From the NCBI GenBank assembly GCA_009777735.1, contig WRLF01000008.1:55851-119850 (forward strand): a stretch of DNA of 64,000 nt. Direction: 5' to 3'. The notes beneath the pieces are model-generated. The model was not told the DNA's origin and did not search any database. It saw nothing but the letters and a program-made list of their open reading frames with translations. The DNA comes from Treponema sp. (GTDB lineage: Bacteria > Spirochaetota > Spirochaetia > Treponematales > Breznakiellaceae). Both the position numbers and the translations under genes were made by a program. Below are positions 8,434-17,401 of the stretch, piece by piece. Within the stretch, counting starts at the first letter, position 1, and the number at the start of each line of letters is the position of its first letter.

Positions 8434-9016
8434 GAAAAATAAAAAACATCACTAAAAAATAAAAAATTATAATATGAACTGTCGGGAGATACAAACCAAA
8501 AATGGCTGCCGCCGGTACCGGCAATGTGGAAGAAAACAAGGCAAGGCCAATCCTGTCATGAAAGGAAAGCGGAGTAAGATTCATCCTTGACAATTTCAGA
8601 AAAAAGACTGAACAAAGGTAAAACACAACCTGGATGATTATTATGAGGCCAAAGGCCATACTCAAAAAAGGTAAAAGGACATCTCTGCTGTATCCGCTTT
8701 CCAGCATAAGCATGTTAAAATTTTCAATAGCGGCTTGCTCAGATATTACGCTTTCTGTAAGCGCTGCACGAGCCGATTCCGGAAGTGCATACGAAAAATT
8801 TTCTCCGTACAGGCGGCTGTAAAATTCAAAAGGGGCAAGCCGTGCCATACTGAGAATTACCGGAAAATTGAGGCAGCATGTTATGAGAAAAAAATGCAGT
8901 AAGAGCCATATTGTCCCCGTTTTTCGGATATGTTCCATGAGCAGTGCGATACGCTCTTCATTTTTCCACGTAAAAGCCCCAAGGGTTACTGTTTTGAAGT
9001 AATGCATCATTCCCAT
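8411..9016 (-). CDS. DUF1189-like membrane protein of the maltodextrin operon
   Basis: A 201-residue integral membrane protein with a hydrophobic segment near residues 33-57, an extracytoplasmic stretch of about 60 residues, and three further segments (about 118-140, 152-175, 178-193). Size, topology and position inside a maltodextrin operon recall the DUF1189 family, whose Bacillus member is encoded with maltodextrin genes, but the sequence match is not strong enough for certainty. A role in transporter or enzyme localisation is only a guess. Its stop codon lies in the loop of the hairpin before pulA. Two near-equal starts exist (codon 1 and codon 3). Confidence 0.5.
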   Translation of the reverse strand: MGMMHYFKTVTLGAFTWKNEERIALLMEHIRKTGTIWLLLHFFLITCCLNFPVILSMARLAPFEFYSRLYGENFSYALPESARAALTESVISEQAAIENFNMLMLESGYSRDVLLPFLSMAFGLIIIIQVVFYLCSVFFLKLSRMNLTPLSFHDRIGLALFSSTLPVPAAAIFGLYLPTVHIIIFYFLVMFFIFQRSKCYR

Positions 9017-9077
9017 TGCTTTGACTCTATTGTCTTATTAGCTGTTTGTACAGGGGTTGGGGACTTTTTACGAACTG

Positions 9078-9725
9078 TTACCATTCGCGGGGGATAAAAC
9101 CATGGGGAAATTCCAGCTTCATGGTATCGCCGGACTGTTCCAGGACATAGAAACCTGCTTCAATGGCGGCTTCTTTTTCGTCATGCCCGAAAATCGCTCC
9201 GGCTATCGCTCCCTGTATTTTCCGTTTATCTTTTTTTTTATCCCGGTTTTCACGCAGTATTTCTATACAGCGGATGTGGTGTTCAATGTCTTTTAACGCA
9301 GGGTCAACTTTAACCTCTATGGCCATTATAGTGCTGCTGTTTTCCAGCAAAATGTCGATTTCTGTTTTTATTTTATAGGTTACCGGATCAAAAATCCGGT
9401 ACCCTCCGGGAGAAGCAGCTTCAAAATGGTGCCCCAGTTCGTTAAACCGCCGGTGAATACTCGGGGCAACGAGGTGCTCGGCCATTTTTCCGAATTTGCG
9501 GTTCAGGTCACCCATTTGCTTTCCAAGCCTTTTCATAAACCGCTCGGTTTTCTGGAATTTCAGGTCGGTTTCCTTCATTTGCTCGCGGGTTTCCTTGAAT
9601 TTGAGATCCGTTTCCCTGGCGTTTTCCTTGATCATACGATCGGTTTCCTGGATTAGCGCCCACACCTTTTCAAATGTCGGCGGGTCTTCTGTTGGGGGTA
9701 TGTTTTCCACGGCTTGTGTTTGCAT
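9078..9725 (-). CDS. Coiled-coil, PD-(D/E)XK nuclease-like protein (DUF3782 type)
   Basis: Residues about 15-85 form a charged coiled coil with repeats of the type KETDLKFKETREQMKE. The C-terminal half resembles PD-(D/E)XK nuclease-fold proteins, with acidic EIDILLEN and the AIEVKVDP core. Such proteins are common as multicopy hypotheticals in spirochaetes and cyanobacteria, and no reaction has been shown for them. I start at 9725 because the minus strand there reads AGAGGT, 4 bases, ATG, whereas an upstream in-frame start has no such site. It sits between malG and the membrane-protein gene in the same direction, an odd location for a nuclease-like gene. Confidence 0.65.
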   Translation of the reverse strand: MQTQAVENIPPTEDPPTFEKVWALIQETDRMIKENARETDLKFKETREQMKETDLKFQKTERFMKRLGKQMGDLNRKFGKMAEHLVAPSIHRRFNELGHHFEAASPGGYRIFDPVTYKIKTEIDILLENSSTIMAIEVKVDPALKDIEHHIRCIEILRENRDKKKDKRKIQGAIAGAIFGHDEKEAAIEAGFYVLEQSGDTMKLEFPHGFIPREW

Positions 9726-9786
9726 GATAACCTCTGGTATTAAGATACGTAAAACATGCCGGGAAGTCAAGGAAATGTCCTTTTCC

Positions 9787-10626
9787 CTACTCTCCCTTAT
9801 TCGCTCCGGCCATTAAGCCTTCAAGCAGGTAACGCTGGAATATCATGTACATAATCGTAATCGGAATGGCGACTAACACAGCTCCGGCGCAGAATGCGGG
9901 GAAGTCGGCGTTTGTTCCGGTGATAAGATCAAAAAGACCTATTGCCAGCGTGCGCCTTTCGTCCATATTGATGAGATAACGGGGCAGCATGTAATCCATC
10001 CAGGGTCCCATGAACGATGTTACTGCGATAAAAAACATAATCGGCATGGACAGCGGCAGGATGATCTTGAAAAAAAGCTGGATTTTCGTAACGCCGTCTA
10101 TGGCGGCGGCCTCGTCCATTGACTTGGGTATATTGAGCATGTACCCCCTGACAAGCCAGATATTTGCCGGTATGCCGCCGGAAACATACACGATGACGAG
10201 CATGTGCAGGTTGTTTAACATGCCAAAGTTAAGCGCAATCATGTACAGGGCGGTCAGGCTCATAAAACTGGGGAACATCTGGAGTATCATTACGGAAAGC
10301 AGCCCTGTTTTCCGACCTTTGAAGTCAAACCGTGCAAAGACAAAAGCCGTCATGGTGTGAATGACAATCGAAAAAAGCATTGTCAATACGGCTACGTACA
10401 ATGTGTTAAGATACCATTTCCCGTAGTTGAACTCGGTAAATAGTTTCCTGAAGTTTTCCAGTGAAACCCTTTCCGGAATGATGCTGCTACGGGAAATGCC
10501 CGAAGATTCGTTGAGAGCAGATCCGAATATCCACAGAATCGGGTAAATGATAATTACTGCGACAATGATTAACTCAAGATAGATAAATACAGCGCTGATT
10601 ATTTTTTTTGCTTTGTATGCCTTCAT
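9787..10626 (-). CDS. malG: MalG-type sugar ABC transporter permease
   Basis: Inner-membrane permease of the carbohydrate uptake 1 family, pairing with the MalF-like product encoded directly upstream (1 base between stop and start). The 279 residues hold six predicted membrane helices. The ATPase-contacting EAA loop is visible as DEAAAIDGVTKIQLFFKIIL, and the C-terminus ends in a typical RYLLEGLMAGANKGE. Substrate is inferred from context (pullulanase and GH13 glucosidase in the same operon) to be maltodextrin. No malK/msmX ATPase lies in the operon, so a shared ATPase encoded elsewhere is expected. Confidence 0.9.
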   Translation of the reverse strand: MKAYKAKKIISAVFIYLELIIVAVIIIYPILWIFGSALNESSGISRSSIIPERVSLENFRKLFTEFNYGKWYLNTLYVAVLTMLFSIVIHTMTAFVFARFDFKGRKTGLLSVMILQMFPSFMSLTALYMIALNFGMLNNLHMLVIVYVSGGIPANIWLVRGYMLNIPKSMDEAAAIDGVTKIQLFFKIILPLSMPIMFFIAVTSFMGPWMDYMLPRYLINMDERRTLAIGLFDLITGTNADFPAFCAGAVLVAIPITIMYMIFQRYLLEGLMAGANKGE

Positions 10627-10627
10627 G

Positions 10628-12013
10628 TTAGCCTTCCTTAAATGCCCGTGTACGCAGCAGGTTCCAGGCGGATACCGAAGCGACGATGATAAAAATTAAA
10701 ATACTGAATGCCGAAGCATAATTGTACATCCGCTGATCCAGAGTCAGTTTGAAAATCCATGATATCAATATATCAGTGGAACCTGCCATCTGCAGATTGG
10801 GATTGGCGGGACCGCCGCCCGTCATAAAGTAAATCATGTTAAAGTTGTTAAAGTTAAATGTAATGCTCATCAATAACTGCGGGGCGGTGGACGCGAGAAT
10901 AAACGGCAGGGTAATCGAACGGAATTGCTGGAACGGGTTTGCCCCGTCAATCTGTGCAGCTTCGTATTGTTCCTGGGGAATGGTTGTCATTATACCGGAG
11001 ATTAAAGCCATGAAGTAGGGGAACCCCAGCCAGACATTAACGAGGACAAGGCAGAGCCGTGCCCAGGATGTGTTTGAAAGAAATGGGATTGCCGTTTCGA
11101 TGAATCCTGCCGATAACAGCATTTGGTTAATAACGCCTTCCGGATGAAGCATAACCCTGAATATCAGCATGGAGACAAGGCCGGGAATCGCCCAGGGGAG
11201 GATGAAAATTGCCCTCCAGAAAGAGCGGAAACGTACTGCCTTTGCCCGCAGAACCAATGCCTGAAACATGCCGAAAAAGTACGCGGAAAATGTAGCGAGG
11301 AAAGCCCAGACAACCGTCCAGAGAAAAATCTGAACAAATGTGCTGCCCCACATTCTGATGCTGATGATCTTGCCGAATGTTTCAAATCCGGTCCACTCAA
11401 CAAGCCTGCGGGGAGGGATAAAGTTGGCGTTGTAGTTCGTAAATGCCACAAGTATGGAGAAAACGATTGGTACGAGTGAGATAAACACGACGAGCAGGAG
11501 GCCGGGGGTGATCATGATGTACTCAAAAGCATTTTTCCATAAATCCTTAAAGTACTGCACGCTGGAAATAAACACCCCCTGTTCAATGCGCAGACGTGTT
11601 TTGTATGCATCACGAATGTTCCAAATCCAAATCAGAGCGAAAATCAATATGACAAAAATGGCAATAATCCCCCCCAGCATGAGCATTATCGAATGGTCAT
11701 ACACTGTTGCGCCGTGGACACGGGGAATGGTTCCCAGGGTGACAAGCCCCCACAGACCCCTGATAAAAAAACCATAGTTATGAATGTCGCCTAACTGCCC
11801 CTGCCACAATTCCAGGAAGATCCCCAGATCAAAACGCGCCGTTGTTTCCGCAGTAAGCCGCGCCGCATTTCTCCATGCACTTTGTGTCAATAACTCTATA
11901 CTGATAAACAATAATTGCAGACCGAAAAAGATCGCCCCTTTAAGTTTCTGTTTATTGAGAAACTGGCCCGATCCCCACACTATCGCGGAATAACCCGCCG
12001 CAAGGTATTTCAT
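10628..12013 (-). CDS. malF: MalF-type sugar ABC transporter permease
   Basis: Partner permease of MalG. At 461 residues it is longer than a plain six-helix permease because of an N-terminal extension of about 150 residues. The extension starts with a WGSGQFLNKQKLKGAIFFG stretch and has two or three extra membrane segments, as in MalF-type maltodextrin permeases. The EAA loop reads EAAQIDGANPFQQFRSITLP. A Shine-Dalgarno (AAGGAG on the minus strand) precedes the ATG. It follows the binding-protein gene by 15 bases. Confidence 0.9.
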   Translation of the reverse strand: MKYLAAGYSAIVWGSGQFLNKQKLKGAIFFGLQLLFISIELLTQSAWRNAARLTAETTARFDLGIFLELWQGQLGDIHNYGFFIRGLWGLVTLGTIPRVHGATVYDHSIMLMLGGIIAIFVILIFALIWIWNIRDAYKTRLRIEQGVFISSVQYFKDLWKNAFEYIMITPGLLLVVFISLVPIVFSILVAFTNYNANFIPPRRLVEWTGFETFGKIISIRMWGSTFVQIFLWTVVWAFLATFSAYFFGMFQALVLRAKAVRFRSFWRAIFILPWAIPGLVSMLIFRVMLHPEGVINQMLLSAGFIETAIPFLSNTSWARLCLVLVNVWLGFPYFMALISGIMTTIPQEQYEAAQIDGANPFQQFRSITLPFILASTAPQLLMSITFNFNNFNMIYFMTGGGPANPNLQMAGSTDILISWIFKLTLDQRMYNYASAFSILIFIIVASVSAWNLLRTRAFKEG

Positions 12014-12028
12014 CGTACACTCCTTTTT

Positions 12029-13339
12029 TTACTGGTTACTCCACATCCGCGATTTTCCGGCCATCAGCAGGGAGATGTCGTAAGTTTCCATTGCCTTCTC
12101 CTGCGCTTCTTCAACTGACAGCAGGTTATCCCAGGTAAATGTAAACAGGGCTTTCATTGCGTCCCACATTTGGTTGACTTCGGGGATAACCGGCATGGGG
12201 TCGGCATACGGGGCCTGTTCCATGATCCCCATTAACAGCGCGTCATCACGCAGTCCTTCAATGCCGCTGATATCCTTGTATGATGCCAATCTGCCGGTCT
12301 GCTCAAACTGAATGGTCATGCCTTCGATGCTGACCAAAAAATCAACAAAGGCCCGTGCCGCCGGAATGTTTTTTGAATAGCTGGATACCGCCGCTACGAT
12401 ATTACCGCTGAAGCAGCGCGGCTGATTCCCGTTTATCGTTGGCAGTTTCGTTATGCCAAAATTGATATTATTTCTTTGTGCGTCGCCAATGGCCCAGGGA
12501 CCGGTAATGGTAAAGGGAACTTCACCCCGTTGGAAAGCGGCCACGGTGGCATCCCAGGTAGCATCGGCGGTATTCACACTGTAGTACCTGCGCAGGCTTG
12601 TGTGGAATTCAATGCCTTGCCGCGCTCCGGGGCTGTCAAAACCCGGTAAACGAAAATCGTCCATGTCCGGCCCGAACAGTTCCATTCCAAACGCTGTTAG
12701 GAAAAAATAATTATGGTAGGAATCGTCTACCTGCCAGCGCAGGGCATACCTGTTTGCCACCGGATTGTTCCAATGTTCGGCAAAGGCTGTTAATTCTTCA
12801 AAGCTTTGCGGGACGGGAGTATCGCCTAACAGGTCTCTGTTGTAAAAAAACGCGATGTTTTCCGTTGATATGGGTACGGCAAACAGCTCGTCTTCAAAAG
12901 TGCAAGTTCTGATAGCAGCATCCAGCAGCAGTTCAGCGTACCTTTCCTGCCAATCCGGCGGGAAGGGGAGGCATATATCGTCAATAACCGCATTACCGAT
13001 ATGGTCATGGGGCATGAAAAACACATCCGGCCCGATTCCAGCGGGACCGTCAAGCGAAACCTTGCCCCGGCTGTCGACATTACCCACATTTTCAAACCTA
13101 ATGGTAACATCGGGATAGTGCCGGTTGAATGCAGCAATTACCGCCTCTGCCCAATCCCTGTTGTCCATCCAGACCAGCAGTTGTCCTGCAATCCGCCCCT
13201 CAAGCACTCTTTCTGCCTGAAGTTCAGTCTGAGCAGTGTTCCATGCTCCGTTTACGGTCAGGGCGGAGATTCCGGCGACAGCCAGGAAAAGGCACAGTAC
13301 GGCGCCCAAGCCTACTGCGGCGATAATGACTTTTTTCAT
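12029..13339 (-). CDS. malE: Maltose/maltodextrin-type extracellular binding protein
   Basis: Family 1 solute-binding protein delivering sugar to MalFG. An N-terminal hydrophobic segment (residues 4-28) acts as signal peptide or anchor. There is no clean lipobox, which is unusual beside the many lipoproteins of this window. Binding-protein landmarks include a GPDVFFMPHDHIG stretch, the FAVPISTENIAFFYNRDLL segment and GEVPFTITGPWAI, as in maltose-binding proteins. GGAGGAG lies before the ATG, which overlaps the stop codon of the upstream GH13 gene in ATGA. The ligand is inferred from the operon, not read from residues. Confidence 0.85.
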   Translation of the reverse strand: MKKVIIAAVGLGAVLCLFLAVAGISALTVNGAWNTAQTELQAERVLEGRIAGQLLVWMDNRDWAEAVIAAFNRHYPDVTIRFENVGNVDSRGKVSLDGPAGIGPDVFFMPHDHIGNAVIDDICLPFPPDWQERYAELLLDAAIRTCTFEDELFAVPISTENIAFFYNRDLLGDTPVPQSFEELTAFAEHWNNPVANRYALRWQVDDSYHNYFFLTAFGMELFGPDMDDFRLPGFDSPGARQGIEFHTSLRRYYSVNTADATWDATVAAFQRGEVPFTITGPWAIGDAQRNNINFGITKLPTINGNQPRCFSGNIVAAVSSYSKNIPAARAFVDFLVSIEGMTIQFEQTGRLASYKDISGIEGLRDDALLMGIMEQAPYADPMPVIPEVNQMWDAMKALFTFTWDNLLSVEEAQEKAMETYDISLLMAGKSRMWSNQ

Positions 13340-15114
13340 ATACTCCTCCTTTGAAAAACAACCAAACTGTATGGAGGTAATTCCCCGGTTTCATAGTCAT
13401 TCAAAACCGGCTCCGGACCGAATACGCATGATCCCGGAACTCTAAAATCCCGGACTGCCGCCGCTTCGGTGTATGCGGCGATAAGCGTCCCGCCGGAATT
13501 GGAAAACTCCCAGCAATGAACATCCCCTTCTTTTTTATATAATACCACAGAATCATTTATAATTGAAATAAATTTTCTTCTGAATGAAATTAATTCCTGA
13601 AAAAAACGCCGTAAATTGTTATCCTGCCGTGCTTCATTCCAAATCATGGGACGGCGGCAGTCGGGGTCGCGGAAACCTTCCATGCCGATTTCCGTTCCGT
13701 AATACAGGCAGGGTGCGCCGGGAAGGAGGAAAAGCATGGTAAAGGCGTTTTTGATGGCCTTTTTATCGCCATGTGCGCGGGTGAGGACACGGTCAGTATC
13801 ATGGGAGTCAAGCAGGTTAAAGCTCATGCGGTTATGCAGATTGCTGTAGATGCTCAGGGCAGCAAAAAGCCGCTGGGTAAAAACTTCGGGGCTGATTTTT
13901 TTTTCGATAAAACAATCCGAAACAGCATAACCCAGTGGATAATTCATATTTGCGTCAAATAAACCAGCATTGATCCAGGGTGAAGCGTCATGCCAAATTT
14001 CACTTAATATGTATATATCTTTCTTTAAAGAACGGACCAGCCGGGTAAAATCCTTCCAAAAATCAAAAGAAACTTCACTTGCCACATCCAGCCGCCAGCC
14101 GTCAATATCACATTCCTGTATCCAATAAGCGGCACAATCCAGGAGGTATTTGCGGGCTGCCGGATGCTCTGTGTTCCATTTGGGCATGTGCTGAACCCAT
14201 GCATAGGTATGGTAATCCAGGTCACGGGGATTATGTGCGGGCTGCCGCACCGGGAAGCGGCGTATGCGGAAATAGTCCCGGTAGGGGGATTGCTCCTGGT
14301 TTGCCCGAACATCCTGCCAGAAAGGGTGTGTGTCTCCCGCATGGTTAAATACCGCATCGAGCATTACCCGGATGTTCAGCGCATGAGCCTCCGCAACGAG
14401 GGTTTTCAGTTCATGGGTGTTTCCAAAATGGGGGTCGACGGAAAAATAGTCTGTGGTATTGTACTTGTGATTCGATGGCGATGTAAAAACGGGGGTTAAA
14501 TACAGGCCATTTATCCCCAAATCCGCCAGCCAGGGGAGTTTTTCCCGAATTCCAGCCAGGTTTCCCCCGAAAAAGTTATTAAAATGCGGTTTTCCGGTTT
14601 CCCAATCCTCGATATGATGCGGAGAAACAGCGTTTTCGTTCATTTTCCTGTAAAAACGTTCAGGAAAAATCTGGTACCAGATGGTTTTTTCTACCCATTC
14701 CGGCTCTTGCGGCGCATCCGCCTCATGTACAAACGGAAAAAAGAACTGACCGTATTCATTATGCAAGGCATTTTCCTCGTAAGGTTCGATGCCGTTTTCG
14801 CAAAAATAATATTCCCCGCCGGGAGTTTTTACCCGAAATCCGTACTTTAAACGCCTTGAAGAGGGCCGGTCAATCTCAACCTGCCAAATACACGAAGAAA
14901 TCCCCAAAAACCGGCGGTTCAGTGCAGCCTCGGCATAACGCCACCGCCCTTCATGCCGGTCAAATGGGTCTCCCCAGATCAGGGCTGCCTTTTCTGTATC
15001 ATCCGGGCACAGGAGCCGAAAGATTATTTTATTACGTTTTATATCATAGCAGCACCACGGCAGCGCTGCCCGGTGTTCAAATACCGGAAAAACCTGGGGC
15101 ATGACAATGATCAT
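13336..15114 (-). CDS. GH13 neopullulanase/cyclomaltodextrinase-type glucosidase
   Basis: Cytoplasmic GH13 enzyme, first gene of the maltodextrin operon. The N-terminal beta domain (about residues 1-130) and the WYQIFPERFYR barrel start are typical of neopullulanase, maltogenic amylase and cyclomaltodextrinase (GH13_20). Catalytic motifs are present: DAVFNHAG, DGWRLDVASEV (nucleophile), ILSEIWHDA (acid/base) and LLDSHDTDR. There is no signal peptide. It would hydrolyse imported maltodextrins or cyclodextrins alongside the pullulanase. The start is uncertain: the ATGs at 15114 and 15102 both lack a Shine-Dalgarno, and TATGAT 7 bases before the 15102 ATG could make that a leaderless start. Confidence 0.9.
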   Translation of the reverse strand: MIIVMPQVFPVFEHRAALPWCCYDIKRNKIIFRLLCPDDTEKAALIWGDPFDRHEGRWRYAEAALNRRFLGISSCIWQVEIDRPSSRRLKYGFRVKTPGGEYYFCENGIEPYEENALHNEYGQFFFPFVHEADAPQEPEWVEKTIWYQIFPERFYRKMNENAVSPHHIEDWETGKPHFNNFFGGNLAGIREKLPWLADLGINGLYLTPVFTSPSNHKYNTTDYFSVDPHFGNTHELKTLVAEAHALNIRVMLDAVFNHAGDTHPFWQDVRANQEQSPYRDYFRIRRFPVRQPAHNPRDLDYHTYAWVQHMPKWNTEHPAARKYLLDCAAYWIQECDIDGWRLDVASEVSFDFWKDFTRLVRSLKKDIYILSEIWHDASPWINAGLFDANMNYPLGYAVSDCFIEKKISPEVFTQRLFAALSIYSNLHNRMSFNLLDSHDTDRVLTRAHGDKKAIKNAFTMLFLLPGAPCLYYGTEIGMEGFRDPDCRRPMIWNEARQDNNLRRFFQELISFRRKFISIINDSVVLYKKEGDVHCWEFSNSGGTLIAAYTEAAAVRDFRVPGSCVFGPEPVLNDYETGELPPYSLVVFQRRSI

Positions 15115-15165
15115 ATACCCAAATAATTTTATTTGTAAGTCCCTTTAGGTAAACATAAAATTAGA

Positions 15166-15195
15166 TTGACAAATCATAATAAACTACCATATTAT
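15166..15195 (+). promoter_or_regulatory. Promoter of the beta-helix lipoprotein operon
   Basis: TTGACA at 15166-15171, an 18-base spacer and TATTAT at 15190-15195. The leader of about 18 bases contains AAGGAGG (15206-15212) before the ATG at 15219, so this unit has a conventional ribosome-binding site. Confidence 0.65.
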
Positions 15196-15218
15196 TAAAG
15201 AAAATAAGGAGGCTCAAT

Positions 15219-17384
15219 ATGAGAAAAATTATTTTTGCGGTATGCGTTCTGGCGCTTGTCTTGACGGCCGCCGGATGCAGGGATATAACACCCGACCTTC
15301 ACGACACCTATGTAGTTATATTTAACAACGGAACCGGCGGTACAACCGTCATGCAGACCGATATCCGAGGCAGACTTACATCATTGCCTCCTGCCCCGAC
15401 AAGAGATGGCTACCAGTTCGGCGGCTGGATCACCATGGGCCTTGAGCCGGTCACCACACGGACAGTCTTTCATGAAGATACGACGGTCATTGCCCGTTGG
15501 ATACCTCCCAACCGGGAGATAGGTCTGCTTGAACAAGCCCTGGACAATTTAAGGGAAAACCCTACGGCTAATTTTTCGATTACGTTGACTCGTAACGAAA
15601 ACATCCTGCCCCAATTGCTGTATTTTAACGGAACGGAAGTTGCCATCGAACTGAACGGCGGCGGCTATCAGCTTACTCTTGCTGAATTGGGAACCATGTT
15701 TACCGTGGGAGATAAAGTTACCCTGACGATTCGTAATGTCGAAATGGAAGGATCGGGAGCGAACATCGCGTCAATGATACTCGTGGAAGACGGCGGCAAA
15801 CTGTTTATCGAAAACGGAACGGTCATTGCCAGGAATGTCAACAACAACACCGTTGTCCGTTATGCCGGAGGTGTAACGATCCAGGTAGGCGGAGAAATGA
15901 CCATGAACGGCGGGGACATTATCGAGAACGAGACGGGGACTTCGGGATTTTGGAGTCTGGGCGGCGGCGTACTGGTAAACGGCGGATTATTTACCATGAA
16001 TGGCGGCGTAATCAGGGATAATGTATCGGTACCCGGATTTGGCGGCGGTGTCCGAGTTGATAGAGCCGGGAAATTTTTCATGTACGGCGGCGATATTGCC
16101 GGAAATATGGCAAATTATGGCGGCGGCGTAAGCGTCGACGGGTATCGTTATGAAAGAGACTCAAACGGCCAGCTTAGACGTATTTATTCAGAATTCCAAA
16201 TGGGGGATCCTGTTTTACCGCCTCCCGGAGGAAATTTACTAAGGCTCTTCGACAACTTTACCCTGGAAGGCGGCGGCGTATTGGTAGATAATCTTGGTAC
16301 GTTCAATATGTATGACGGACTCATGGAACAGAACCAGGTAGTTAACTACGGAGGAGGTGTGAGCAGCAATGAGGGTGTTTTCAACCTGTTTGGCGGAAGA
16401 ATTTACGATAACAATGCGCAGATTGGCGGCGGTGTGTACAATTACAACCCGGAAACCGGTCTTGGTACCATGCATACCGGCTTTGTAATTGAAAGAAACG
16501 AGGCCCAGATTGGCGGCGGCGTGGTGAACGATGCCGTGTCCACATTCTACATGTACGGTGGACAGATTACCGGAAACGAAGCGCCTTATTCGGGCAGCTA
16601 CGGCGGCGGCGTTGTCAACTTCGGGACTTTCTACATGCACGGCGGGTCAATTACCGGCAATCTCACCGACCAGGGGGGCGGTGTTACCACTGGCACAACC
16701 AGTAACCGTTGGCAGGGAACATTTATTATTACCGGCGGCCAAATATCCGGTAATGGAGCTAATTATGCTTCACAATTATATGTTCGGAATATTGAACTGG
16801 GCAGAGGTACCGGCGGCGGAGCATTCCGGGGGCTGGGAGGTTACTACACCCTGACCCGTCCCCCGGCAGGTGTTGACTTCCTTACAGGAACCACAGTTTG
16901 TCCGGCGGCGCGGCAGGTATTTTTTGTCCGGCAGTCTATTTTTTTGGAACCGATGCCTGACGGAACCCGCACTCCGCGAGGAGCAATATCCATTGGCCGG
17001 CCGATTATGGGATATTCTGATGTTGATCCAAACCTTTCAAACCGCGAAGGTTTTTTATTTAACTATGTGGATGCCGCCGGTCATCTGTATTCAGCCATTG
17101 ATCAACCGGAGAATTGGACATCGGCAATGGGAACCTGGGTTCCTCAAAGAATAGGCAACTCTAATGCTGCTGTGAATATGGGGACGCATGTACCTTTTGG
17201 ATCTATAGCATCCACCGAGCCGTCCGGCAGTCAGCAGTCTGTACCGGTCAACCCGCTATTGCTGCCTGCTGAACGCTTAGACCGGATACCTCTCCATTGG
17301 AGATTGAAAATATATATGCTTGAAGAGCATCCGCTGCGGCGCAACCGCTCGTCGCAGTTTGTCCCCCGGTATCCTGTAGAATGA
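15219..17384 (+). CDS. Surface lipoprotein with InlB-type and beta-helix repeats
   Basis: The signal peptide ends in lipobox LTAAGC (Cys near residue 20). Residues about 30-92 form one InlB B/Listeria-Bacteroides repeat (DGYQFGGWITMG and a final VIARW). About residues 150-560 carry nine degenerate copies of a unit like F-x-M-x-G-G-x-I-x-x-N, each preceded by GGGV (for example TFYMYGGQITGNE and TFYMHGGSITGNL). This is the pattern of a right-handed parallel beta-helix, as in polymorphic outer-membrane proteins and adhesins. No enzyme motif is seen. It is probably exposed at the surface and may be a binding or adhesion factor. It is the first gene of a five-gene operon. Confidence 0.8.
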   Translation: MRKIIFAVCVLALVLTAAGCRDITPDLHDTYVVIFNNGTGGTTVMQTDIRGRLTSLPPAPTRDGYQFGGWITMGLEPVTTRTVFHEDTTVIARWIPPNREIGLLEQALDNLRENPTANFSITLTRNENILPQLLYFNGTEVAIELNGGGYQLTLAELGTMFTVGDKVTLTIRNVEMEGSGANIASMILVEDGGKLFIENGTVIARNVNNNTVVRYAGGVTIQVGGEMTMNGGDIIENETGTSGFWSLGGGVLVNGGLFTMNGGVIRDNVSVPGFGGGVRVDRAGKFFMYGGDIAGNMANYGGGVSVDGYRYERDSNGQLRRIYSEFQMGDPVLPPPGGNLLRLFDNFTLEGGGVLVDNLGTFNMYDGLMEQNQVVNYGGGVSSNEGVFNLFGGRIYDNNAQIGGGVYNYNPETGLGTMHTGFVIERNEAQIGGGVVNDAVSTFYMYGGQITGNEAPYSGSYGGGVVNFGTFYMHGGSITGNLTDQGGGVTTGTTSNRWQGTFIITGGQISGNGANYASQLYVRNIELGRGTGGGAFRGLGGYYTLTRPPAGVDFLTGTTVCPAARQVFFVRQSIFLEPMPDGTRTPRGAISIGRPIMGYSDVDPNLSNREGFLFNYVDAAGHLYSAIDQPENWTSAMGTWVPQRIGNSNAAVNMGTHVPFGSIASTEPSGSQQSVPVNPLLLPAERLDRIPLHWRLKIYMLEEHPLRRNRSSQFVPRYPVE

Positions 17385-17401
17385 GGAAAAAGGAGCATGA
17401 T

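Noticed and set aside
15850..16760. GGCGGCGGC-rich repeats suggestive of a CRISPR or DNA tandem array
   Set aside because: The spacing follows beta-helix coils in the protein and units differ at third codon positions; there are no spacers.
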